This document shows positions 45,871 through 57,720 of a stretch of DNA of 64,000 nucleotides, piece by piece. The notes beneath the pieces are model-generated. The model made no database searches and was not told the DNA's origin. It was given only the letters and a program-made list of their open reading frames with translations. The stretch spans positions 20,422,297-20,486,296 of the forward strand of contig CM053332.1 in assembly GCA_028583605.1 (NCBI GenBank), given 5' to 3'. Positions within the stretch are counted from its first letter, which is position 1. Every line of letters begins with the position of its first letter. The translations under genes and the position numbers were made by a program. The DNA is from Dastarcus helophoroides (taxonomy: Eukaryota > Arthropoda > Insecta > Coleoptera > Bothrideridae).

Positions 45871-47792
45871 TGAGTCAAAATTTTGAGAAAAAAGTCGAAA
45901 TTTCGAGCTTAAAATCGAAGTTTGGGAAAAAAGTCGGAATTTCTAAAAATAACATTTTTTTTACTCGATGTCCTTTCTATGCCTTTATAACATTTCGAAA
46001 AAGTTGAATTTTTCAGAACAAAATCGAAAGTTTCCCCAAAAAAGTCGAATTTTAAGAAAAAAAGTCGAATTTTGAGAGAAAAGTCGAAATTTAAGAAAAA
46101 AGTCGAAATTTTGGGAAAGAAGGTCAAAATGTTGAGTTTAAAGTCGAAAATTCGAAAAAAATGTCGAAACTTCGGGAAAAAGTCGAAATTTGCGAAAAAC
46201 GTTGAAATTTGGGAAAAAAGTCGAGATTTCGACAAAAAAGTCGAAATTTCGATATTAAGGTCAAAAGTGAGTTCAAAGTCGAAATTTCGGTATTAAGATC
46301 AAAATTTTGAGAAAAAGGCCGAAATTTGAGAAACAAAAAACGAAGAAACAAAAACGAAATTTGAGGAAAAAGTCAAAATTTCAAGAAAAAAGTCGAAATT
46401 TTGAGAAAAAAAGTCGAAATTTAAGAAAAAAGTCGAAATTTCGAGAAAAAAGTCGAAATTTCGAGCTTAAAATCGAAAAATAACATTTTTTTTTAAATCG
46501 ATTTGCTTTCTGCGTCTTCGCAACATTTCGAAAAAGTTCAAATTTTCAGAAAAAAGTCGAAAATGTGAGAAGAGTCGAAATTTGACAAAAAAGTGAGAAC
46601 TTCAAATAAAGGTCGAAGTTTGAGAGAAAATTTGAAATTTTTAAAATAAGGTTTATTTTTAATCGATGTCCTTTCTACGCTTTGGTAACATTTCGTTAAA
46701 TTTTAATTTGAAAATTGAAATTTCTACTTTTTTCTAAAAATTTCGACTCTAAGCTCCAAATTTCGACTTATTTTCGAAATTTTGATACTAGAGTCGAAAT
46801 TTTAACTCTAATCTAGGGATTTAGAGGAGGAAAAGTCAACATTCCGTGATAATTTTTTTTTCAAATTGATGTTCTTTCTACGCTCTTGTAATTTCTACTT
46901 CAAAAAAAGTAAATAAACTTATTTCAAGTTTTGTAGTGTATTTATTAATACGCGTGTAACGTTTTAACCACTAAATAAAAGTTTTTAAGACTGGTAACAG
47001 GTAATAAAATAATTTATCTTCAAATATATGGCAACACTGCACAACAGTTATCTTTCCTCATCAGTCAACGACATAATGAATGAAAAAAAAATATTAATAC
47101 TGCCACATATTGGCTTATTAACGCAGTTATTGGTAGATGGAAGTAGATAATAACATGACATAAATACACTTACATAACAAATAAAAAAAATTCTCATTAA
47201 ATTTACAGTGACCTGCATCTAAGGTAAATCGATTCGATTCTTAGGATTTTTGAATCGTTCATTAGATCGATCCTATATTTGAGATCGATCTAAAAAATCG
47301 AACTTGAGACATGAAAAAATCGATTTTTCGATTAATCGATCTCAGATCGACATCCCTATGTTGAATTAACTTTAAAGTTCGAATATATTAAAATAATTTT
47401 ACCAAATAATTGACATTTCCAATTTTACCTTTATGTATCAGCAACTGCTTCTCAGGCAGCTTTCCGCGCCACTTGTATTTATAAGGAAATACTTCACTCG
47501 ACAACATGAAAAGGATACATTAAACTTCGGCCATAAAAAATAAAAAATCTTTAAGCTGTTACTAATTATTAAAACTTCATGTAATTTTAGGACATCCCCT
47601 TCTGGCATCAATTAAACTGAGTAAATGTTCAAAACATGTTTGGTCCATTCTTAAAAAAGTTGGCAACGGTCCCACAGTTGCCTTCTTGAAGTTGCTAATT
47701 CATTAGATTTTAACCGTCTTCTCTATATTCGAGGTCTTGTCTATATTCGAGGTCTCGCTCACTAACGTCTATTTCTATATAAATAAATAGCC

Positions 47793-47877
47793 GTTGCTAT
47801 ATAATATAAAGATGTCGCTATATAATATAAAGCTGTCGCTATATAATATAAAGCTGTTGCTATATAATATAAAGCTG
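47793..47877. repeat. 21-bp microsatellite, 4 units
   Basis: Four near-identical units of GTCGCTATATAATATAAAGC plus T, with GTT/GTC and GAT/GCT variants. Confidence 0.9.
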
Positions 47878-48533
47878 CTCATACTTTTTGTAATTGTCAC
47901 TCGTACGAGATTCTAATTTCAAAGAAAAATCAATTTTATAACCCTAATAACGCCTAAAGAAGTTTCCGCTCCATTTTTTTTTAAAACGGGGATAACAAAC
48001 CATATGCTTCTGCATTTGAATAAATTAATGTTTTATCTACGATAATTTCATTATAGTGGGAACAATTACAGAATCTATTTGACTTATCGTGACATGATAT
48101 ATTCACTCTACTATAAAACATAAAATATTAATAAAGTTGAAATTTATTACAGTTAGAATATGAACTGAGATAACAAAATATTTCTCTAATTCCTCAAAGA
48201 AATCCATTACGTTGATGTACAAACTATTTCTTAATGAACCCAGTGCTTACATAAATATTTCCTTACAGTACCATTCAGCAGGATACAATTACAGTTGTTA
48301 TTGATTAACGAATCTATACTCTTCCATTTTGCCTGCTTTAATATTACGAAACGATTATGAAAGACAGATTAAAACATCCGAAACGGTTTTTCAGAAGTTG
48401 TCCAAAGACATTGACCGGGAAATTAAATACTCGTTTTTACTGTCGTGATCTACTGACAGTGACCTGGAATTTCCTCATCAACTTGGCACGTTGTTCACAC
48501 ATCAATTCGACAGCTTTGTAGTGGATTTTCTAT

Positions 48534-48767
48534 TTATTTTCGTCCTTTCGGTGCATTAACGTCGACCATGATTGCATTACCTGATGCACCGCTCATTTGT
48601 GCTTTATAAGCACGCGAGAATTCCGGACAATGGGAAAGGTTCATAAATAGCAGGGCACAACAAAGGCTTAAGATCATCCGAGAAAAAACAAAAAGGTTCT
48701 GCTCGTTGGGCATGACGCTTGGGGGGGATCCACTTGTCGGGGCCACTAAAACGCGCAGACGATTCAT
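48534..48767 (-). CDS. Unrecognised 77-aa open frame
   Basis: This frame is not low complexity, unlike its neighbours. It has a hydrophobic stretch (MILSLCCALLFMNL, about residues 31-44) and ends VNAPKGRK. If translation began at the inner methionine, the stretch would look like a signal peptide with a short basic-ended product. No family is recognised, no splice or promoter evidence was established, and chance is a real alternative. Confidence 0.15.
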   Translation of the reverse strand: MNRLRVLVAPTSGSPPSVMPNEQNLFVFSRMILSLCCALLFMNLSHCPEFSRAYKAQMSGASGNAIMVDVNAPKGRK

Positions 48768-48919
48768 TGTTACAACTCCACACTTTCCAATAATTATTTC
48801 AGTTATTAAAATGGAAATAATAAATGCTTATGAAATATTAAATCCGAATTTCCATATTTTATAATGCTGTCGTTACTTACAATTAGTTTTTTTTATTGGT
48901 TGGTTTAATAAAATGATTT

Positions 48920-49165
48920 TTTTTTGTGGAACGGACTGGTCCTTGGTTATCTTCAAAAATTGAAATACAAATCTTGTCCTCTGAAACCAAGAAAGATTAA
49001 AAAACACAACAAAGGTTGCTCTAATGCGTTTCGACAGCCAAGCTATCATCTTCAGAGAGATATGTATCTGACAGCTTGGCTGTCGAAACGCGTTAGAACA
49101 ACCTTTGTTGTGTTTTTTAATCTGTCTTGGTTTCAGGGGGCAATATTTTCATTTCAATTAATAAA
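48920..49165 (-). mobile_element. Penelope-like hammerhead repeat, foldback copy D
   Basis: GGAACGGACTGGTCCTTGG leads to a minus-strand hammerhead-like motif at about 49019-49059. Its core CUGAAGA and GAAA are present, but stem III is ACGCAU and stem II has a wobble. An inverted partial arm follows from 49070 (GACAGCTTGGCTGTCGAAAC) to TTTCAGGGGGCAA. Confidence 0.75.
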
Positions 49166-49511
49166 ATGATTATGCATCGAATTTTGCTCTGTCTGTATCC
49201 TTCTTCAACTCTATTATTAGCCTTAACGAATGCAAGAAAAATATCGTACGTTTCCTCAATATTTTTCCCCAAAATATAAGAGGTTTGAGGCCAAAAAAGG
49301 TTATCAAAAGGTACAATAATTAGAAAGCGAGAACTTGGAAATTCAGATCTATTCACAACATTTACCTGTCATTTTTCTTTCTTATTATCATTCTGGGCAG
49401 ACTACATAAAACCTTTTAAATGAGCAATAATTCTAATCAAAAATTGGGCCCAGCTTCGAAAACAATATTCCAAAGATATGTACGTTGTCTGAACGATGAC
49501 TAAATGAAGTT

Positions 49512-49645
49512 TTGGTGGAACGGACTGGTTCTTGGTTATCTTCAAAAACTGAATACAAATCTTCGAAACGCGTTAGAGCAACCTTTGTTGTGTTATTTAA
49601 TCCTTCTGGGTTTCAGGGAAGAAGATTTGTATTTCAATTTGACTA
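49512..49645. repeat. Penelope-like hammerhead repeat, truncated foldback copy E
   Basis: The outer end GGAACGGACTGGTTCTTGG is joined directly to CTTCGAAACGCGTTAGAGC and TTTCAGGGAAGAAG. The ribozyme 5' half is deleted. Confidence 0.7.
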
Positions 49646-49649
49646 AACG

Positions 49650-51050
49650 TTGTAGTCCTTATTTTACGAGTTTATGTCATAACTTCGACAAGTAGAGGTA
49701 TATTTTCCAGTTATTTAGAAACATTTAATAAAAAGTTTTTTTATCTTATTGCTTTATCAAAACGGTGTCACATTAAACCGATTATTTGTCATCCAGGGTT
49801 GTGTCAGATAACGCAACGTTATAAATTATTAAACAGTTAAATATTCAAGTAACAGCATATTCTACTTTTACAGGTTTCCTATATATTGCTTTGAAGTTAC
49901 TCATTCTTAACGCCAAGCCTCAATATTTCCTTATAATTCAGACATGCATGATCTAACATTAACTCTATTTCTCTTTTATGCCATTTGTTACACCCGACTC
50001 AAACTGGCCGTTCAATATCGAGAACGTCGTTTTTTTAGCGAGTGCTATTCTATGGACAACAACACAAGACTATATATAATAAGTTAGTTCTTGTGACTAT
50101 TAGGATATCTATGCCGCTAGGTCGATGCGTTTTACTCCATGATTCTTAGAAGTAAAATCAACCACAGCTCAAGACTTGAATGCGCAACAAAGAAACTTCT
50201 ACATCCTGTCTGGCCGTTTGGCTTTCGCGTTTGAACTTAAACGAGTTTGGCTTTATCAAAACTATCCATCACAGTTCAAGAGGATGATGATGATACTTGC
50301 TTTTATTTGGTTTTACTTTCTTGGGAGATCATAGCGGAGGTCGTAAATTGGATTATGTCAGATGAATTTTAATTAAATTCTAATTATAACTTAATAACAT
50401 GACATCATGGCTGAAACAAATTACGGATAATGCGGTATCGTATCTGAATAACGCCGCATATTTCCAGGATTTGTAATTTGAAACTCGCCCGAATGTGAGA
50501 TTATGTATTTCGTCTTAAGATGGAATTGTGCGTGGTATTAAAAATTATGTTGATTCGACCTTCCGTCAAATTAAAAAGTATGCAGAGGTGAACTTTATTG
50601 TTATTTAATTTACATTCAAGAATTCATCAGATCAGTGACTTCATAGCGGAAGTTGAAATTTCGACCCCTTCGGAAATAAAACACTGTCCATTTGGGAATA
50701 CCACATAATTAATGTAACTTAAGGAAGCTCAAAAATGTAATTAAAATATTAAAAAAAGGTGGCTCAAAAATGTAATCAAAGTAATAAAACCCAATTTTCA
50801 TTAAATACGTGATATATAATGAAAAAAATGCTAAAAGGTTTTTAATTGTTTGGTATGTTACGCGTTTAAGAATTACGTCTATTATCGGAGTCAGTCAATT
50901 AGCATTTATTTCACTGACTCCAACTCCAACATACTTTATTTTATTTACAGTATTTTACGCACTAGAAGACTCACTTTTGTCTCCGAACCTCCAGTCAGAG
51001 GCGTCTTATACTCGAAATTAATATAAAAATGTCTAGGGACAACGATGACC
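49650..51050. other. Unassigned DNA
   Basis: No gene or repeat recognised. Just before the purine tract, TCTTATACTCGAAATTAA resembles the minisatellite word bordering the other purine tract. Confidence 0.4.
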
Positions 51051-51051
51051 A

Positions 51052-54000
51052 CAAAGAGGAAGAGGACGAAGAAGAGAAAGAAGAACGAGAGAAGAAAGAA
51101 GGGGAAGAGGAAGAAGGGGAAGAGGAAGAAGGGAAAGAGGGGTAAGAGAAAGAAGGTGAAGAGGAAGAAGGGAAAGAAGGGGAAGAGGAAGAAGGAAAAG
51201 AAGGGGAAGAGAAAGAAGATGAACGAGAAAAGAAAGAAGAAGGAGAAGAGAAAGATGAGGAAGAATAAGAAGAAGTAGAAGAAGAAGAAAAAGAAAAGGA
51301 AGGCGAAGAAGGGGAAGAAGAGGAGAAAAAGAGAAAGAGAAAAAAGAGGAGTGAGAAAAAGAATATAACGGGAAGAGGAAACAGAGGAGAAGAGAAACAA
51401 AAAGAGAAGGAAGAAGAGGAAGAAAAAGATGAAGAAGAAGAACAAGAATAAGAAGAGGAAGAAGAAAAGGAAAAACGCAAGATGAGTCAGAAGATCAAGG
51501 AAAAGAGGAAGAAGGTGAAAGTAGAGGAAGAAGAAGGGGACAATGATGAAGAGAAGAAGAGGAAGAACAGGAAGAGCAAGAAGAATGTGAAGAGAAAGAG
51601 AAGAAAAAGAAGAACAAGAGAAAGAACAAAAAAAAGAGAAAAAAGGAGATGAAGGAGAAGAGGAAGAAGAAGAGGAATACAAAAAAGGGAAAGCGGGATA
51701 AGCAGAGAAAGAAGGGGAAGAAGAAGAAGAATATGAAGGAGGAGAGGGCGAAGTATAAAGGTGAGGAGAAGGAGGAAGAAGAAAAAGAGGAAGAGGAAGC
51801 ACAAAAAGAAGAGGAAAAGAAGACAAAAAAGAAGATAAAAAATAATAACAAGTAGAATAGAAAGAAGAAGCAAAAGAGGAAGACGAGAAAGAAGAAGAAA
51901 AGAAAGAAAAAGAGGGACAAAAGAAAGAAGAGGAGAAAGAATAAGTAAGAAGACGAAGAAGAGGAAGAAGAAGTAGAAGAGTAAAGAAAAGAGGAAAAAG
52001 AAGAAGACTTAAGAGGAAGGAGAAGCAGAAGAGGAAGACGAGAAAGAAGAAAAGAAAGTAAAGGAAGAAGAAGAGGAAGAAGAAGAGAAAGAAGAAGAGA
52101 AAGAAGAAGAGAAAGAGGAAGAGGAGGAAGAATAAGTAGATGAAGAAGAAGAAGAGAAAGAATAAGGAGAAAAGAAGTCTTAAGAAGAGGAAGAAGAAGC
52201 AGGAGAGGAAGACGAGAAAAAAGAAGAGAAGGATCTAGAGGAATAAAAAGAGGAAGAAAAAGAAAAAGAGAAAGAAGAGGAAAAAAGGAAATAGAAGAAG
52301 GGGAAGAGGAAGAATATGAAGAAGAAGAGGGCGAAGTATACAGAGAGTAGAAGGAAGAAAAAGAGGAAGAAGAAGAATAAGAAGAAGAGGAAGAGAATAT
52401 AAAAAAGAAGAAAATGAGAGATAATTTAAAGCAAAAGAGGAAGACGAGGAAGAAGAAGAGGTAGAAAAAGAGGAAAAGGAGGAAAAAGAAGAGGAAGAAC
52501 AAGAGGAAGAAGAAGAGGTAGAAGAAGAGGAAAAGGAGGAAAAAGAAGAGGAAGAACAAGAGGAAGAAAAGAAAGAAGAGGAAGAATAATAAGGCGAAGA
52601 AGAGGAAGAAGGAGTAGAAGAGAAAGAAGAAGAGAAAAAAAAAGAGAAAAAAAAGAAGTCTTGAGAAGAGGAAGACAAAGCAGCAGAGAAAGACGCAAAA
52701 GAAGAAGAAAAGGAAGTAGAGGACGAAATGAAAGAGGAAGAAAAAGAGGAGGAAGCAGAAGAGGAAAAAATGAGGAGTAAGAACAGAAAGAGGAAGAATA
52801 TGAAGGAGGAGAGGGGGCAAAGTATAGAAGGGACTAGGAGGAAAAAAAGAAAGAGAAAAGGAACAAGAAAAAGAGAAAGAGAAGATGAAAAAAAAAGATG
52901 AAAGATAATAGGAAGAAAAAAAGGAAAAAGAAGCAAAGGAGTAAGAGGAGAAAGAAGAAGAAAAGGAAGTAGAGGAAGAAGAAGAGGCAGAAGAAGAGGC
53001 AGAAGAAGAGGAAGAGGAAAAAGGGGAAAACGAGAAGGAAGAACAACAGAAAGGAATAGAAGGAGAAGAGGAGAAAGAGCAAGAAGAGGAAGAAGTAGAA
53101 GAGAAAGGAGTTAAAGGAAAAAAGTGTTAAGAAGAGGAAGAACAAGCAGAAGAGGAAGACGAGAAAGAGAAAGAAAAGGAAATAGAGGAAGAAGGAGAAA
53201 AGGAAGAAGAAAAGGAATAAGAGGAAGAAGAGGAGAATTAATAATAATATGAAGAAAAGCAAAAAAGGGGAAGGGAAAGAAAATAAAGGAAAAAAAGACG
53301 TAAAATGAGGAAGAACAGGTAGAAAAGGAAGACGAGAAAGAAGAAAAGGAAGAAGAAGAGAAGAGGAAGAAACGGAAAAAGGGAAGAAAGAACAAGAGGA
53401 AGAAAAGGAGAAATAATAAGAAGATGAAGAAGAGGAAGAAATAGAAGAGAAAGAAGATAAAGGAAAAAAGTCTTAAGGAGAGGAAGAACAAGCAAAAGAG
53501 GAAGACGAGAAAGAAGAAGAAAAGGAAGTAGAGGAAGAAGAAGAGGATGGAGAAAAGGAAGAAGAGGAAGAGGAAGGAGAGGACAAAGAGGAGAAAGAAC
53601 AAGAGAAAGAAGCGGAGAAATAATAAGAAGATGAAGAAAAGGATGAAGTAGAAGAGAAAGAAGATAAAGGAAAAAAGTCTTGAAAAGAGGAAGAACAAGC
53701 AGAAGAGGAAAACGAGAAAGAAGAAGAAAAGGACGTAGAGGAAGAAAAAGAGAAAGAAGAAAAGGAAGAAGAAGAGGAAGAGGCAGAAGAGAAAAAAGAG
53801 GAGAAAGAACAAGAGGATGAAGAAGAGGAATAATAAGAAGATGAGCAAGAGGAAGAAGTAAAAGAGAAAGAAGATAAAGGAAAAAAGTCTTAAAAAGAGG
53901 AAGAACAAGCAGAAGAGAAAAAAGAGAAAGAAGAAGAAAAGGAAATAGAGTAAGAAGAAAAAGAGGAAGAAAAAAAGGAAGAAGAGGAAGAAGAGGAAAA

Positions 54001-54477
54001 AGAGGAGAAAGAACAAGATGAAGGAGAGGAGAAATAATAAGAAGATGAAGAAAAGGAAGAAGTAGAAGAGAAAGAAAGTACAGGAAAAAGTCTTAAAAAG
54101 AGGAAGAACAAACAGAAGAGAAAGACGAGAAAGAAGAAGAAAAGGAAGTAGAGGAAGAAGAGGAAGAAGAAAAGAAAGAGGAGAAAGAACAAGAAGAAGA
54201 GGAGAAATAATAAGAAGATGAAGAAGAGGAAGAAGTAGAAGAGAAAGAAGATAAAGGAAAAAAGTCTTAAGAAGAGGAAGAACAAGCAGAAGAGGAAGAC
54301 GGGAAAGAAGAAGAAAAGGAAGTAGAGGAAGAAGAAGAGGAAGATGAAAAAGAAGAAGAAGAGAAAGAGGAAGAAGAGGAGAAAGAACAAGAGGAAGAAG
54401 AGGAGGAATAATAAGAAGATGAAGAAGAGGAAGAAGAAGTAGAAGAGAAAGAAGGAGAAGAAGAAAAAAGAAGTCTT
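51052..54477. repeat. 3.4-kb homopurine tract
   Basis: Almost pure A/G on the plus strand. From about 53470 it is organised in 176-211-bp units marked by AAGTCTTAAGAAGAGG (53470, 53676, 53887, 54090, 54266, 54472), each containing GAACAAGCAGAAGAGGAAGA. The longest apparent frames in the window (441 and 465 aa, minus strand, F/L/S only) lie here and are artefacts of a strand without stop codons. It is related to the tract at 43484-45485. Confidence 0.95.
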
Positions 54478-54539
54478 CAGCTTTGAATAAATACCTACAT
54501 ATTGTCATGTTTGGGCCACAGAGAGACGCTAACGATAGG

Positions 54540-56950
54540 CTGAAAGAAATTCTAAAAATATTTATTTGTAACTTATTACTTTTTTTTAAAGTTTTGATAT
54601 AATTATTGAAAGTTCCATAAAAAAATTGACATTTCCGAGAAGTATTTTTCTGGAAATTTAAATAAACAAACTTTTTTGAAAACTTTTACTTCGTTGATTA
54701 ACATTCCAACGTAATTTTGGAAAAATAAACTAATTTCTAGAAAAGTCAAAATTTCTAGAAAATGATTAATTTCAAGAAAGAATACAACATTTTTAAGTTT
54801 TTATTTCAATTTTGACGTATCTTGAATAGCTTTCACGATTTTTTTTCCTAGCGCGGTAATTTTTACGCTTCTTTGTGATTCACTGAAAGACTGAATTATC
54901 TTTCGTAAAACTTTGTTTTTTCTCCCTCCCTTGTCTAGAAAGATAAATTTTGAGTGAAAGTACAAAATTTGCAAAAACAGAAAATCGAATTTTGAAATAA
55001 AAAAATTCGATTTTCTAATAAGATATTTTTGAAAAAGAAACAAGTCAAATTTTAACAATGAAATTAAATATGGATATAAAACCAAACTAAAATAAGCGAG
55101 ATTTGCGAGAGAAATTTTGAAAACTTAATCTGAGAATAAAGTCGAAATTTCGAAGAAAAGATGAATTCTGGAAATAAATCGAGACATTACATAAACACCA
55201 AAAAAAGTTTAAATTGGGAAACGGCCAAATTTCGAAGAAAATAAAAAGGTAAATAAGGAAAAAGGTTCGAAGTTTTGAGAAAAATTTTAAACTTTAAAAA
55301 GTGAAATTTACCTCAGAATGTCAAAATTTAGACAAAGAAGTCAAAATTTTGAAAAAAAAGTCAAAATTTGGAGATAGTGAAAGATTTATTTAAATATTTT
55401 TCGTAAAACTTCGTTTTTCCTCCCAAAATTTGGACCTTCTAGAAAAAGACAAATTTTGATTCAAAATACAAAATTGCAAAAACATAAATTCGAATTTTAA
55501 AACAAAAAAAAAATCAAATTTATAATGACAAGTCGTTTTTGAAAGAAAAACACAAGTCGAATTTTAACAATAAATTTAAATATCGATCAAAAACCAAACT
55601 AAAATAAGCGAAATTTGCAATGGAAATTTTGAGAACCTAATTTGAGAATAAGTCGAAATTTTGAAGAAAAGATGAATTCTGAAAATAAATCGTCATTACA
55701 TAAACATTAACAAAAATCTAAATTGGAAAATGGCTCCATTTGGAAGAAAATAAAAAGGTGAATAGGGAAAAAGGTTCGAAGTTTTGAGAAAAATTCTAAA
55801 CTTAAAAAAAAGTGAAATTTCTCTCAGAATGTCACGATTTTGAGAAAAAAGTCAAAATTTTGACAAAAAAGTCAAAATTTGGAGATAGTGAAAGATTTAT
55901 GGAACTATTTTTAGTAAAACTTCGTTCTTCCTTCCAAAATTTGGACAGCCTAAAAAAAGACAAATTTAGAGTCAAAATACAAAATTGCAAAAACAGAAAA
56001 TCGAATTTTAAAATATAAAAATTCAAATTTCTAATGACGAGTCATTTTTGAAAGAAAAGACAGAACAATAAATTTCATTATCGATCAAGACCCAAACTAA
56101 AATAAGCGAAAATTGGGAGGGAAATTTTGAGAACTTAATTTGGGAATAAAGTCGAAATTTCGAAGGAAAGATGAATTCTGAAAATAAATCCACATTACAT
56201 AAACATCAAACAAAGTCTAAATTGACAACTGGCTAAATTTCGAAAAAAAATAAAAAGGCAAATATGGAAAAAGATTCGAAGTTTTCAGAAAAATTCCAAA
56301 CTTTAAAAAGAAACATGGAATTTCCCTCAGAATTTCAAAATGTTGAGAAAAAGATTCAAATTTTGGAGATGGTACCAAAAGATCCTAAAAAAGGACGATT
56401 AAAATAACTAATGGAGGTTTTGAGGAAAATATTAAATTAAAAAAAAAATTGGAAGAAATTGAAATGGAAGGAAATTGGAACGAATCTTCAAAAACGCGAA
56501 ATTTCCCAGAGAAAATCAAATTCTGAGAAAAGTCTAAATTTGGGAATAAAATCAACATTTGGAAAAGAGACCACTTCTAGGAATAACTCAAAATTTCGAG
56601 AAAAGGACAAATTTTAAAAAAATTGAAAGTAAAAAATTTGTAAACTTCGAAAAAAAAAAGACAAAAAAATTGAACAACATTATGAACTTTAAAAAAGTAA
56701 AGTTTCACCAAAGAACAAATTTGGAAAAAATTAGATTTTGGAAATAATGATGAAATTTCTAAAAAAGATGTACCTATTTTGAAAATAAAAATTTGAAAAT
56801 TTGAAATTTGAGAAAAATACAAGAAAAATCAAGTTCTAAAAATAAAATCGAATATTTGAGGAAATAAGGGTGTTTGAGGAAATGAGTTAAAATTTTGATA
56901 AAAAGACTTTCGGGAAAAAAACTCGAAATCTAAAAGTTTGATGAAAAGCA
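54540..56950. repeat. AT-rich filler with ~505-bp tandem repeat (3 copies)
   Basis: Copies start at about 54901, 55410 and 55913 (GTAAAACTTCGTTTTTCCTCC-like) and end near 56400. The internal marker CCAAACTAAAATAAGCGA is at 55082, 55594 and 56092. The rest is unstructured filler. Frames are low complexity. Confidence 0.85.
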
Positions 56951-57090
56951 AATTTTACTTTTTTACTTTTAAGTATTTTTTTTATTTTTGAGTATCTTTT
57001 TTACTTTTAAGTATGTTTTTTACTTTTTAGTAAGTTTTTCACTTTTGAGTAAGTTTTTCACTTTTGAGTAAGTTTTTTACTTTCGAGTAA
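56950..57090. repeat. ~19-bp AT-rich minisatellite
   Basis: About seven imperfect units of ACTTTTGAGTAAGTTTTT. Confidence 0.85.
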
Positions 57091-57099
57091 TAATAATTC

Positions 57100-57720
57100 A
57101 TTTACAACTCAAAATACTAATTCACATAAATACATGTCATACATTTATTACAAAAATAAAATTAGGCATAAAATAGTAACAAAAAAATTATCACATAATA
57201 TTGCATATTGTTTCCTGCCAATGGATCATAAGTTCTGTAAAGTCATTAACTCTGCTTACTCAAGAAAAAATTATACGTGTTCCAAACGTAAAATGAGTCG
57301 TAATATATTGTTGATTAATGCATTTTACGTTACAGATATCAGTTCAAATTTTATGCAACAATTTTCTAATTCTTATATCACGAAAAAATTAAATCAAATT
57401 TAATTGACCGTAAGCTTGTTGTTACCACAAATAGTGTGCGAATGAAAGGTGAAAATTTATTACATTCTAATAACATTAGAAAACAAAAGTGTTGCAACTC
57501 TATTAAATCTACAACTTTTTTTACGTATCCATCATTTAAATTCTTCTGTAACAAATTAAGCGCATTTACATGGAACACTTGGCGGTATGAGGCAACAAAA
57601 CAAGTGAAATTGTTTTTTGCGTTCGTAAGGTCAGGCTTTTTAATCATGCCATAAACTATAAACGAATGCAGACTTTGAATTTGAGAAATTTAAAATGCTG
57701 CTCTCAAATTATTACCGTTG
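57100..57720. other. Island with two overlapping 89-aa frames
   Basis: Unlike the filler on both sides, 57134-57403 (+) and 57378-57647 (-) are frames with varied amino acids (the latter contains DGYVKKVVDLIELQHFC). They may be a decayed transposase fragment, but no family motif could be fixed. Confidence 0.25.

Larger units (their letters stand above)
41577..47358 (+). mobile_element. Complete composite minisatellite hAT-like element, copy 2
   Basis: The 5,782-bp element has inverted ends TAGGGATGTCGAT (41577) and, read from 47358 on the other strand, TAGGGATGTCGAT. Both are followed by AATCGAT-rich subterminal DNA. A perfect 8-bp target duplication, TGTTGAAT, lies at 41569-41576 and 47359-47366. 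Inside, in order: left-end region, foldback, spacer B, T-rich minisatellite, spacer A, A-rich minisatellite, 2-kb homopurine tract, A-rich minisatellite and right-end region. No transposase is present. The terminus and 8-bp duplication are hAT-type, so it was presumably moved in trans. Confidence 0.9.
47367..48920. other. Unassigned DNA
   Basis: Apart from the microsatellite at 47793 and one ORF at 48534, nothing recognised. Confidence 0.4.

Noticed and set aside
31131..47358. One 16-kb element with terminal inverted repeats
   Set aside because: The ends at 31131 and 47358 are inverted copies, but the flanking 8-mers differ. The end at 47358 instead pairs with 41577 through the target duplication TGTTGAAT.
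53111..54508. 465-aa minus-strand open frame
   Set aside because: It consists almost only of F, L and S (plus I/V/P/R). It lies on the pyrimidine strand of a homopurine tract, where stop codons cannot occur. The same applies to the 441-, 293-, 260- and 233-aa frames at 44566-45348 and 50945-52936.
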